A DNA stretch of 64,000 nt, from NCBI GenBank assembly GCA_914767715.1, contig OU612068.1, forward strand, positions 8,184,001 to 8,248,000. The letters run 5' to 3'. The notes under the pieces are model-generated. The model saw only the letters and a list, made by a program, of their open reading frames with translations, did not search any database and was not told where the DNA came from. Below, one piece after another: positions 1 through 12,300 of this stretch. This stretch comes from Membranipora membranacea (taxonomy: Eukaryota > Bryozoa > Gymnolaemata > Cheilostomatida > Membraniporidae). Position numbers and translations under genes: made by a program. Numbering within the stretch: position 1 is the stretch's first letter; every line of letters begins with the position of its first letter.

Positions 1-550
1 CTTGAATCAAGGAGGCTCGTTGTCATCCAAAGATTACCCATAAGCAAAAGCAAAGGGTGAAAGGAAAAGCTAGAGCTATGCAATTTTCACTGTTATAATT
101 AATCTTGCATAACAAATAGCAGTTCTAGCTGTCTGGATAAACAATGCGGCCTCACTATGGTCCAATTTTGCGATTTTGTAAGATTTCGGGTGTTATCGAT
201 CCATGGGAACGGCATTAAAGTCAACTGCCACATGTTCCCATCGACAATTTTTGATGCGAATACAGGAACAGTATTGAATCGCATTATTCTAGTAGGGTGG
301 CGTGGCTGAATGGTTAGCGTGCTTGCACACAATGACTTCAAAGGGCTGCGGCTGATGTTTTTGATGTTTTTTTTTTCATCATGGTAATGGTTCGCATTCA
401 TAATTTGAAATTGGAGTGTACCGCAAATGCGAGGCATGGAACAATAGTGTATGTGAATTAGGGAATTGAAATTGAACTCTCTGAATTCACTTATACTATA
501 AATTTGTATGTTATCTAGTTTAAATACTTAAGCAAACATATAAAACTCAC
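1..550. other. No gene recognised; tRNA-like A-box
   Basis: No exon could be supported here. At 303-313 the plus strand reads TGGCTGAATGG, which resembles a Pol III A-box as in tRNA-derived SINEs. No B-box follows, so it is at most a fragment. The longer open frames on the minus strand run through this repeat-like sequence and show no recognisable protein. Confidence 0.2.
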
Positions 551-703
551 CTTCGGGCTGTCTGGTCTATCTGTCTCCATCACCAACCAACTGAGAAGTG
601 CTAAGAGGCAACTCACTGGAACAAGTCTCCATCCACCAAACAGCTGGCCAACTTGTAGTAAACCTATTGTTGCAACATAAACAATAGAAATAGTTCCCAA
701 ACA
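551..703 (-). CDS. Internal exon of a multi-pass membrane protein (partial)
   Basis: I do not recognise the family. The 51-codon exon begins after a CAG acceptor (complement of 704-706) and ends at a GTGAGT donor (complement of 545-550), phase 0 at both sides. The translation is strongly hydrophobic: one segment around ISIVYVATIGLLQVGQLF and a second around LVPVSCLLALLSWLVM, followed by an acidic, proline-containing stretch ending DRPDSPK. This suggests two closely spaced membrane helices with a short polar loop. The neighbouring exons were not found; downstream ones would lie off the left edge. It could be a chance open stretch, but clean splice sites plus two helices make a real exon more likely than not. 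Confidence 0.4.
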
Positions 704-2765
704 CTGTGATACCACCCTTTATTTGTGAAGTGAACACAGATGTACATTTAGTGAGCTTTATCAGGAACTGGTGGTGAGTATTGTCTCACATATAGAAGAA
801 TGGAACAATAGTTTCTAAACTGGCCAAGTTTCTATTTCTAGCCGATACTTGTAGTGCATCCTGTACCATTCAAAATTTTTGAATTGTACTATAGTAGCCG
901 AGTTGAAACATCAGGATTTTTAGTATCAGCATAAAATTAGAGACTATTTATAGTATAGCATAATAACAGCAGCAAGGGATATTTTGCTGGAGAATCACTG
1001 ATGTCACATTCAAGGAATCACAGCCTATTTGGGACCAGTTTCAATTATAGTTGCCATCAGTTACAACTAGTTTGTTTAGTTGCAAATTTTTGTTACAAAA
1101 GACATAAACGTATATATAGCATAGTAACAATTTATAATATAAAATGCATTTAAAGTTTGAACACAAATTGCTTGTTATATACAAATGTGTTATCTTTGTC
1201 ATTGTTTTTTTTTTCTGTAATAAAAAAAGTTGAATACTAAGAAGTACACATAGAAATGATCAGAAAAAGAAAATAAGAAGTATGGGTCCAGAGTGCCGAC
1301 CAACCCTATAACTAACTACAAATACCAGCACACACATCAAGAAGAGCCCAGCCAAAACTTGCCCGTCAGACCTGCTATTCACCGCAGGTCCTAAGACGCC
1401 TCGCCAGCCCAACAGTGAAATCTCACCCTGGCCCTGCCTTCTCCTCACTTGTTGTCGGTTTTAATAACAAAAAATGTAAAAGAGATTAATTTATCTTCAG
1501 AATGAAAAAAGTGGCAGTGATATTCACCAAAGTTCAAGGGAATTTTATTTCCAGCTACCTAGACCAGTTATTGATGATGAACGCTCTCACCTTATTCCCT
1601 AATTTCTCATCTCTGTAAATTAAGCGTTTGTTTAATAATTTGCGCTGCAGATATAAAATTCTTGTCCATTTGGAGAAGATTCCTTCCAAAGATGCGCGCA
1701 TGAATGCAGTCGCTGAAAAATATTTGGTATTCGACCCCAGCTAACAGGTAGGCTAGTGCTCTGTATTGTTTGAATTTTCTCAACAGCATACATACTTTGT
1801 CAGATAAAAAAAAAATGGGAAAAGAATGGCAAGCTGCTCTCAGCAGTGCCTGACTGGTTGCGTCGGAAACGAGTTATCACCAACTACTACATGTCTTCAA
1901 TTTTGAGGACCTCAGTGCAATGATAATCTTAAACCCAGGGTCGGGAACCGACAATTGAAATCTGCAACGTGCGACTAAGGCATCGCTGCAGAGCATGTGG
2001 ACTGTGTATCAGGGGGGCGCCTCTAAGGAACAGATCAACTACCAAGTCTCGGTCAGATCAATGTTCACAAGTGCCCTCGAGCACACGCATCCAACAACTG
2101 TGCAGATTAGCAGGGATATAATTCCTACTAAATAATAGTCATGCAAACTTGTGTGCTATTTATATAAAGTCGTAGAAGATGCAACTGTATCAGTCTTCTG
2201 TTCTTTATTGCTATGTTTCAGAGCTAATCGGTTGTCCTGGTGGTATGCAGGGCCAAAAAATTTCTACATCATACTTGTTTTAAGACAGTAATTAGTTATA
2301 TTTTGTTCAACAACATACACATATTTTGTATGTGTCACAGAACAATTATATAGGTCATATAGATAAGGATTCAAGTTAGAAGGATTCCTAATGGCTATCG
2401 TTATAGCTTTTCCTGACTAAAGTGTTTAGTGATATTAACTGATTACCAAGAGCACTGATATATATTCATGGATTAGGGGAACATATCTGACTCTGAACAA
2501 GCATATGGCAATTTGCTGGAAATAATGTCTCATCCTGGATTTGTCCAAAAGTACAGTAATGCTACAGCCGACCCCTTGTGAACATTTGTCAAGTAGCTTA
2601 CCTGAGTTTTTTAAGGTCGTTACTTGGGGGTCAGTCGATGCATAACGCTAAAGCTGCCAGAACTTTCGCTAGATCTAATTACTGACACAAAGTTATATAC
2701 TGATCTTATTTCTCCACAAATAGCCGGCTATCTAATTAGCACCACCAACCCATTCCTTTTTTTGG
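704..2765. other. Intergenic or intronic sequence, no gene supported
   Basis: AT-rich sequence with two short minus-strand open frames (1260-1448 and 1607-1789) that match no family I know. The stretch at about 1840-2110 is richer in GC than its surroundings and looks like old repeat sequence, but I cannot classify it. Confidence 0.3.
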
Positions 2766-2925
2766 GGATGGTGAGATGGCGCAATCGGTTAGCGCTAGCG
2801 CGCTTGCTATTCACTGCCAGGCGATTAGTGCCGCAGGAGTTGTGGGTTCGAGTCCCACTGGGGGAGCTTTCATTGTTGATTGTTCCAGCCCCCAGCACCC
2901 TCGGGTGTATACCTCTCCCTTGTAT
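2766..2925 (+). repeat. tRNA-derived SINE candidate
   Basis: A Pol III A-box (TGGCGCAATCGG, 2777-2788) and a canonical B-box (GGTTCGAGTCC, 2845-2855) lie about 57 bp apart. The T-arm is intact (GTGGG paired with CCCAC), but the acceptor stem does not pair and the anticodon region is not tRNA-like, so this is not a working tRNA. The tail after the B-box is C- and G-rich. A similar head and tail occur at 57498-57690, which supports a shared SINE family. Confidence 0.5.
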
Positions 2926-3239
2926 TTTACCACTGATCCATAAATTTGTATCAATATATGAACTTGTTTAACCATCGATCAATGCATGAAGCAAATAAGA
3001 CCATGTGAAAACAAAAAATAAAAGCAGCAATAAGAAGGCATTGACGTATTTATGAGTATTTATAAAAAAGCCTTTTTCTGCAAAGAGCAGTATCGGATTT
3101 AGGGAGGGTCGTGGTTTTATGATGGTGCCTGTCATTTGTTGCTAGGTGATGTAGATGATGGTGATGTGGATGGCTGGTGTTCTTTCTCACATTATTGACA
3201 TACTTTAGGCAGCATATGTCCAGATAAACACTAAGTTCT

Positions 3240-3720
3240 GTTAAATTTAATGCTATAAGACGCTCATCATAATGAGATCACTGACAGAACTCTCGACCTT
3301 TAAAATGTTACCAGACTAGACGTGGAGACCCCAACTTTCCTGAGCCGAATAATGGCATGCACAGCTGGCCTTAACTTACATATTACAGAGTCAACGTGAG
3401 TACTGAATCTCATATGATTGTCAAAGCAAACCCCTAAAAGTTTGACTGATGAATTTTGTGAGATGGGCATGTCATTTATCTTGATAGGATCACAGATGAT
3501 GTTCTTTTGAAGGCTTAGAGTTAGTGATTGTGACTTAGTGACGTTTAACAGCATTGAATTTTCTTCACACCAGTTTGCCATATAATCAGCTGCAGACTGT
3601 AGAGGATTGTCATGAAATATGAGAGATGCTTTATGAGATGTCGAGTTTTCTATGCGCACTTCCGAGCTTTCTACCACATTATAAACTGTAGTGTCATCAT
3701 GACCAAAAGTCTCTGACTGT
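3240..3720 (-). pseudogene. Non-LTR retrotransposon reverse transcriptase fragment
   Basis: The minus strand encodes the end of a reverse transcriptase palm and thumb. HDDTTVY near 3690 stands where LINE reverse transcriptases have (Y/F)ADDT. It is followed by a helix-rich stretch with NWCEENSMLLNVTKS and then VKLLGVCFDNHMRFSTHVD, the usual 'LG(V)xxDxxLxWxxHI' segment. Both the upstream polymerase region and the downstream C-terminus are missing or out of frame, so it is a dead fragment. The first active-site position is His instead of Tyr/Phe-Ala. It resembles CR1/L2/Jockey-type elements, but the clade is not resolved. Confidence 0.75.
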
Positions 3721-6314
3721 CCAAGCTGTATTTATCATGTAAAGATGAATTTGACAGGGACTTTCGTATCTCAACCTTGAAGAAATCGTCGCTCCCCTGA
3801 ATGTCCTGTGCTATAGATAAATCTGAAGATTGTGCTGGCCAATAAATGAGCCTTTTTGCAGAAAGTTATGAAAAAGCCATAAATTCATGGCCCAATCTAC
3901 CGTTCAAGGTAAGTTTATATTATTATAAAAGAATTGAAAAATGAATATTTATTATTTAGATTGTGCATTCATTGAGTTGTAAAGCTGTGAAAAAACCAGT
4001 TGAGCATAATAAACAAACCTACAACATGGCAAAATATGGTTTATAGCTGTACAATAGAGGTATTATGTAATGATTAAATATATAAACATCAGAATTTGTG
4101 ATTACATTGAAGGAAAGTCATTGCTATAGAAAGATAAACAATAACATTAATTAATAGTAATATTTCATATTTGGCACCTTCAAATTCTTGGTAGCAAAGT
4201 AACTATGTATGTATAAAAAATTACTGATGTCTTTATGCATTATGTACCAGTGCTAACAAGAGATAATATTGATATCAAGCGTAGTCCTGTCCTGTGTAGC
4301 AAATAAATAATAGGATAATAAGGATTAAAGATTAGAGCATCCTTGCAGGTTTCAGGAGAATGAAAGTACACAAACCTAACTACTGTCAGTCAGTGGTTCG
4401 AGACACAAGTGGTTCATACTTATGTCTCTACTCTTTGTTTACTACATAATCTGAGGCCAGAGAACAAAAAAAACAAAAAACGTAAAAGCGTAAATTGAGA
4501 TTTCATTAGTATTCTTTTTGGTCTGATTTGACCTGTAGGAGAAATCCATTGCCTCTCATACTTAGCCTCTCAGTCTTATGTTCTCACGTCGATCTGACTA
4601 GCTGACTTTAAACTAAACAGTATGGCAGTGGATAGATGACGCTGCTCCAAGAATATTGTTTAGCCCAACTTCATGATCTGATGATGACTTCTTGTTGCTA
4701 TATTGCTCCAATTCTTAGTTTATTTCCCTGGCTGCACCGCTTGTAAAATTCTTCAAATTTCAGAGGTTTTGCCTGTTTTCTAATGCTGGTCATAAATGGT
4801 TAGCAACTAGCTAGTTTGAGTGCTTAAACTAACAATTAGCATAATATTCACAGTGTTAAAAGTGCATGTTTCAGGATGGCAAATTTTTCATAATTTTTGT
4901 TGATGGAAAAGTTATTTATCATGACCTGAGTTATTTAGCTTATACTTAGGTTAACCATTTATCCTTAAAATCATTTACAGTTAGTCATGCCATAGAAAAT
5001 AGCCTTCGTGGTAGCTCTAACTAAACACTAGACTTAAATAGCTATCAACTGTGTAGCATTAGCTTTATGGTAAAATTGAGTCTTCAGTGCCCGTCTGGCA
5101 TGGTTGTGTGTCAAAGCTCTACATAAGGCTCGTCTTTAGCCTTGAGAGCTGTATATAAAACTTAAAATGTAAATTTATTATCAGCTGGATTGAGTAACCT
5201 AACTAATAGCTATTGAATCAGAAATCCACGCTGCACTATATTTCAAGTCTGAAATCAGGAATTAAAATAGTGAGTATTTTGAACTGTATATTTTGTAATC
5301 TTGTCATTTTGTAAATTTAATTGATGAGATGAATGACAAAGGAATTGTTTTTCGAATTATTAATTGTTTCCACTGGCAATTGGATTAAACTACAATTATT
5401 GACGTTGAATTGTGTATTTTTGTTTGATTAGTTTTTACATCAACCATTATGTTTATTTCTGTATAATTTGTATTCAGCTGTAGAAGGAAAGGTGTATTTG
5501 TAAATGGAACACCAGCTGAAGTTAAAACCCATTTTCTGTGGCGATGTTATATGTTATATAGAAATCTTAAAGGATCGACGTTTTGTAAGTTCAATAAGTA
5601 ATGTTTATTTGTTATAACGTTAAATGTCAGTTCAAAGCTGTATTGCAAACATCAATTTGTCTTTATTGTCACAATTGTTACTGTATGATCATTGTCATAA
5701 ATATCATTAATCTGTTATAATATTGTGACCTATTACTTTAATATAGGTCACGAAGCCTAAGAACAATAAAATCTGTCTGTTGACATATCGTCTAATCTCT
5801 ACATTTAACCACTGAAAAAAGTGCATATGAGACCTTGTTATAACAATAAAGTCATGCATAGTCATCAGCAAGCACTTTGGGGAGGGACATGTAACCTCGC
5901 AAGCCAGATTTATCACTGGATAAAGAGCTAAACAAATAGAAAAATGATTACTCAGGTAAAGTCAGTCAAGGTTTTTCTCAGCAACAAATAAGTATTTAAA
6001 TTAAATAAGGATCAAATTTGGAGCATTGCCAGTTACAGCACACTAAAGGCAGCGGACTAGTATGTTGCTGTATACTGATTACGAAACGATATTAATTACG
6101 AGCAGGAACTAAATTCCAGTATTAATGAGAGTGAGAAGTGAAACTTCTGCTTCATTCAACATTATTTTATGGAACAATATTCATGAGTAATACGAAAGCA
6201 AATTTCAAATAAAGAGGGTGAAACAAAACTGCTGCTTCAATCAACAGTTTGCCTGAGCTTTACTCTCTGGCAATCAGCACATATTGCTGCCACCACCTCA
6301 TATCTGACCTGAAG
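3721..6314. other. Intergenic region upstream of the vWA-pseudokinase gene
   Basis: AT-rich and without supported exons. The first ATG of the downstream gene is at 6315. I saw no convincing TATA box close to it, and the promoter is not located. Confidence 0.3.
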
Positions 6315-9300
6315 ATGACGGCACCATTGTATGACAACTCTAAAATGTATCGGCTGAAGGAACCGCAGAGAGACAAAGAGGAGCATGACCTAGAGGCACC
6401 TCATGATGTTGTTCTCAGTTTTGATACCACTGCATCTATGGCTCCTTTCATTAAGGAGCTACGGACAGATCTGAAGAAGTTCATCAACCAAATCTTTGCA
6501 CAGCACACAGATACCAGGATAGCCGTGAGTCTAATAGCAACGGTATTACTTCTTGCCATAAGTCTGTCTTTTTATTGACTATGTTGTCAAGTTGCTAATG
6601 TATGCGGGAAGATATGTTATGTCTGGGTTCTCACTGCACAAAACTTTTGTCTGAACTGTGACACTATGCCATGTCAGGATGAAAGTCTTCAGTTGTCCCT
6701 GCCACATTTCCATGCTTTTATACCTCACAAACAATGGTCAGACAACGTGGCGAAGCCTCCATCATCCATGTTTACAGTGGTATATACTGGAAAGTAGCAG
6801 AATACTAATGAGTGTCAATAACAGTCTGAAGCATTTTTTGTAATAAAAGATAACCGTCATTCTGCTTGATAATTACTGCCAATATGATGGAATGAAGAGC
6901 TAAGTTAAATACATTTAAGATGAAAGGTTGATCTTTCACAAGATGATTATTTAGTTCATAGAGGAGTTGGTCATAATATAGTATCAACCGGCCCTAAATG
7001 CGTGAAAACCTGCAGTAGGGTGGGGGGACAATTTTAAAACAGGGTCTGTCAATGTTATGGATTTTCATTATAATGAGAAACTGATTGATGCCAAGTGCTT
7101 TCACACCATCCTTGTCAAGCGGTAGAGGGAATTTTTGCCGTGAAAACTCTTTGGTTTTGGTTGACATCATTAGGCCAATACATTTAGAAATCAAATAATT
7201 CAATCTATATGCTGAAAGAAAAAAGTAGTGGAAAGTTTTTATCTATATATTTAAGTTATAAAAGTATTATCTAGTTAAAAATCTTGCAGCTTTTACACAA
7301 TGCATTGATTGTAGTTCCAGTAACAGCCTTTAAAAACTCAGAAAAGAAGCTTGTCAAAAGATTTACAAGTGGTACACCTTATCATTAGTGAACTTGCGGA
7401 CCAATAAACGATGAGACATCAACCATACAAAATGCTTCCCCAAAACCATGAATAAAATATAATATATATCAATGGTAGGACCCAATGTGCAAGATTTCAT
7501 CCTAAGTCAGTCATAGTGGTCTAGCGGTCTGTGGTTCAGACCTTGGATCACTCGGAACGAATTTTCATGCATGGTTTTGTGGCTTCTAACTTCGAGAATG
7601 ATATGTTGTCCAATCAAAGTAATATAATAATAAATTATTTTTTTTATAACTTCATAGTTATATTTGTGAAACAATGTACCAAGTCTACCAAGTCACCACA
7701 CCTATACTATTTGTTGAAAGGTATTCAAGTTCGGGGACAATTATTTAACCCTGTTTGATGCTTTCAGATTATTGCTCATGGTGATTATACCGCAACATAC
7801 GCTGTGAAGATAGAAGAATTCACCGATGACGTAAACAAGTTACAGCGGTTTGTGCAAGGTGCAGGGGATACTGACGGGGGAGATTATGAAGAATGTTATG
7901 AGTTTGTGTTATGGACTGCCAAGAAGATGAAATGGAGAGATGGTAAGTTTTGATGATTAAACCTAACTTTGAAGCCTGACATTATGTATTCAGTGATTAC
8001 TTGTGTTGAATTGAAGACGGACTAAAATATAGGTAGACATGAAAGAAGTTGCAAACAAAAATGCTCTTGGTATGGATAAAAATAATTATTGTAAACCATT
8101 CATGTTATAGGTGCAGTCAAGCAGCTTATAATGTTTGGAGATGCTTTTCCACATGACTTTGAGGACTTTCCAAGAATTTTGAGGGATCCCGGAAGTAGAT
8201 TTGCTAAACACCAGCTGGACTGGAGAGATGAGGCAGATGATTTGTTACGAATGGTAAGCGAATATTCAAGATACATCATACAGTAGTACGCATACCACTG
8301 CACACCACACAGGTCTTCAGCTAGAAACCATGAGTCAAGCGCTGTTTTGAGGCCTTTTCTAGTACAACCTTCTCATTTCCGGCCCCAGCAGCATGCAACC
8401 ACCCCTGGTGTGTTAATGAGCATCTCAATCCATCACTTCCAGCCCTCGGAGCATTTTGTCAGTTTCATTATTTTGACATAATCATTGTGTTCACGCTGAT
8501 GCACAACAAGGGAGGCTGCAAACTCTTCCCACTCCTCATCCTCCACGCTACACAAATTCACCACGTTGAGCATCGCACATCTCGTACACAAGTCAGAGAG
8601 CTGACTGTGATTTCCATTTTTGCTCTGCCTGCCTTTTTCGCAAGGGCGAGTACTGTTACCAAATCCATGCAGGTGCGCTTTCTGCCTCACACTATATTTT
8701 TTGTGGCTTGTTTGAGTTCTGTGACTGTCATGCAGCCCAAACTTCAAGTCAGAAATTTGGTAGCTGCTATAGCCATGAATCCACAGCAGCCGACTTAAAC
8801 TATGAATATATCGCAATGCCAACATTTGTCTTGGCATTGCGTCTCCATGATACACTCTAAATGGTGCACTTTGGGGTGTACACTAACAACTGGTTAATGG
8901 CAAATGCTCAATTTATATAAATATACAACTCACCGAATTACACTATTCTACCTCTGAATCGACAACCATCGAAGTAATTTAATCCTGATTGACCTGTCCT
9001 GTTACGGTGATATCGAACCTAGAGATAGACAAAAACATGGGTGAGAGACAACGTCATGATAGAAAACATATACAAATATAAACAAAACAAGATATTAACT
9101 CACAAGCACAATCACGCAATCATGTTGTTGTTGTTTGTTGTTGTTATTTCTGTTATTTTCTGGTGGTTCTCTGGTGTTATATAACATTATCTAATACTGA
9201 ATATGTGGCTAGATATCTGGGTGCTGCTTCCACATAATTCAGCTCCAATTAATGTTTTTGATGTGCTCAGTTCTCTCGGTGGATCAATAGTCCCCGAGCT

Positions 9301-12300
9301 AAGATCTTTACTTCCTATTAATACTTCGCTCACTCTCCCTAATCATCCATGTTCATTCATGTATGAACTAGGGGTTCCCATTCATACTGCTAACATATTT
9401 GTAATACATTGTAGTTGTCTTCTCATCATGTTCATGAGAAGACGACTAGCAAAAGTAATACCTAGATTCCTCATACTCACAATATCTACTGGCATTCACA
9501 TTACGCGTAACCACATTCATCTAAACTCGTTCACAACAATCAGATCTCTGTATCTTGCCAATTTTCTCATGCGTGTATGAGTGATTTTCAAGCAATCAAG
9601 TCTTGTCTTTGGTTAGTGATCACAATATGCTGTGGTATGCTGAGCTGCTCTGTGAAGTCGCACATCACCTGTTATTCTCCGCTGTTCATCAGTCACTTTT
9701 TGAGTGAAATATTTTGATGCGCTTCACCACCAGCATTAGCATATTCACACTTCTCCATAACATATTTTCACAAAACATCCAGGACATGGTTATACCTATA
9801 CACATATCTACCCAGGGTCGTCAGACAATTGGGCAACATATATGTGGAGGTGTGCCCTTGTCAGGGCACTCTGCATGTTTCGAGTTCTTGGTCAGGTTGC
9901 AGCTTTCCAGATTTGCTGGGGTTGGTAGTTGACCATATGCTGCACCAACCAAAAAGCTGATTCTTTGTGGCTCCATCGCCCAAAATTAATGTCGATTGCG
10001 CTGACGCTGCTCAACAACTACTACTATTACAACTACCAGTGTCAAGTATTGGAGCACACTACCTTATCACCTGGTCTGGTGAATCAACATCAAATCCAGA
10101 CACGCTCTTGTTTGTACCTTTCCACGAGCGATTTCATAGGCAGTGAATGAGTGAACGCACTGGAATACAGCTCATTAGTGTTGAACATCTTTGAATCTGA
10201 TAACCGATAGATGTTAATGATGATTTTTTTGATTTGATAGATGCACATCTATAACTGACTTTTTGAAGTTAGGCAGTAAGCAAAGCAAATGGTTATTGTC
10301 TGACATTAGGCACATGGTTATTCAGATTTCAAATATTAACACTTTTTCTTATAACTTTCTTCTTCACAGGGAGTAACTATTCACCCCAATCAGTATGACA
10401 AAGGGAAATATGATCAATCTGATAGATTCTGGGCTGAGCTGGCTTATAAGACAAAGAGTTGGCTCATGGAGGTTGATAACCCAAAAGAAGTCCGCGCTGT
10501 CATCACCATAGCTATATATAAAGGAAAGGGAACAAACTGTCTCATGGTAACTTCCTGGAAATGATTGAGGCAGTAATTAGAACCACTGATATATATTCAT
10601 ATCAATGATTAGAACATAAGCTTTTTTAAAGACTAAATACTTAGAGATTGATTTAATTGTCAAAAGCATGAAAAGTTGGAAATTTTTCCATATATGTTTC
10701 TCCAAAGAATACAGGGCTTTGGATCACATTTAACAGGCAACTAGCATCAAGGAAACATCAGCTCCCTATTTTGTAGAAACACATAGAGGAGATGACCTTG
10801 AAAGGTGAACAGCTTCCTGATTCGCTCAAAGTCAACTTAGTACGCTTACAAGAGGATGCTGGCAGTAAAAAGGCAATAGCGTTTGAGGCACTGAAATCTC
10901 CACCAACACATTGTGTTGAAGGTCAGCAACGCTTATTACAAAAAATGATACAATGAACAACCATGCAAGATGCCGCACAAAGAAATTATTACTGAATTGC
11001 GGGAAAAGCTGTTGCATGTGGCAACCAATTAAGATTGGACTAGAATGGACATTGAGCAAGGGGCACAACACTTTCATTCGATCAGCCCAGTTTAATATGT
11101 ATGTTTATCCAGTCATATTTGCTTTTAGAGGATAACGCTGCAAGTGAGAGAAGGAAAGCAGCAATCGCCGCTGACAGACTGAGTCGAGGAGTTATTGTCA
11201 CTAGCGATGCCAAGGTATTTGCCATCAAGTAGCCTGACAGATTTTAGCAATTATATTTCATTAACCATTCAATAATTTTCTTTTTTTTGTGACAGGTTCT
11301 TACTCTTTTAGTCTAAGTGTTCAGACGGCTGCAAGTGTGATTTTTTGTCATTAGATTGGAAGGTTTGTAAAGTAGGGCCAAAACATGCGCATGTAGCCGT
11401 CTGTGCATCAAGACTATAACTCTATATGACCAATAAATTGCCCAAAAGTCTAGATCAGCTGTTTTTATATCAGTCCAATTTTGATTGCTGATCCTTTGCC
11501 CATGTATTGTTGCAATTACAGGATATCACCCATAGCAAGTGTCACAGAGTGATACATACAGGCCTCCAAAGAGTCGCCCTCCTGCGAACCAACCACAGGG
11601 TGTAATACTGTCAAATACTATAATCTTTAACATCTGTTAAAACTTAGTGAACGCAACACATATTGTGTTTCATGGGAAGGATGCCGAAAACATTAGCAGT
11701 TGAATAACATGGCCGATTGATCATAGCTACTTTTCTTACATTTCCAGGATAACGCTATGAAAAGAATAAAGGATATGGAGAGAGATTTAGAGAAGAAGGT
11801 AATTAAACCCAGCAGTTGTTCGAACAGTCTGCATTTGGGAGTGGGGCGTTCAAATACAGGCACTCACAGTCATATTAACAATGTGGTTATTACATTATTT
11901 TGAATATAATCCTCTTGCCCCCACATTTGAAGGATTCCCCCTCCCTTTATCCAGGTTTCTGTTTCTAGCATCCTTGGCATCCGGTTGAGCCAGACAGTTT
12001 ATTTTCTCCTCATCTATAGCATTAGGAAAAAGCAGCATTTGCCAACAGGCCACAGTATACTGATACCTCTTATCTAATTGTTTCAGGATAGAGAAATCAA
12101 GAATTTACGTGAAGAACTTCGAAATTTAAAATTGGGTGAGTGTCACAGGGAAGGGTAGATCTGAGTCGATGATTAGGCAATGCCACATACTCCCATTGCA
12201 CCAGCCTGAGCACAAAGACTAGAGTGATGTCGCATCTACGGGTCTTTGTTTGCTATACTGTTGTTGATTAAGTTGGCTGGTTAGTTGTATGGTTGACTGC

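Noticed and set aside
2770-2866. Possible functional tRNA
   Set aside because: A- and B-boxes and the T-stem are good, but the acceptor stem does not pair and there is no plausible anticodon arm; treated as a SINE.
6249-6314. Upstream extension of the first pseudokinase exon
   Set aside because: The longer frame starts at a TTG; the first ATG is 6315, and the extra peptide shows no conserved feature.
7510-7570. tRNA-like A-box (AGTGGTCTAGCGGTC) as another SINE
   Set aside because: The matching B-box is poor and no body similarity to the other SINE candidates was seen.
8433-8855. 140-codon minus-strand ORF in an intron of the pseudokinase gene
   Set aside because: No domain or splice support; an overlapping plus-strand ORF of similar length suggests low stop density only.
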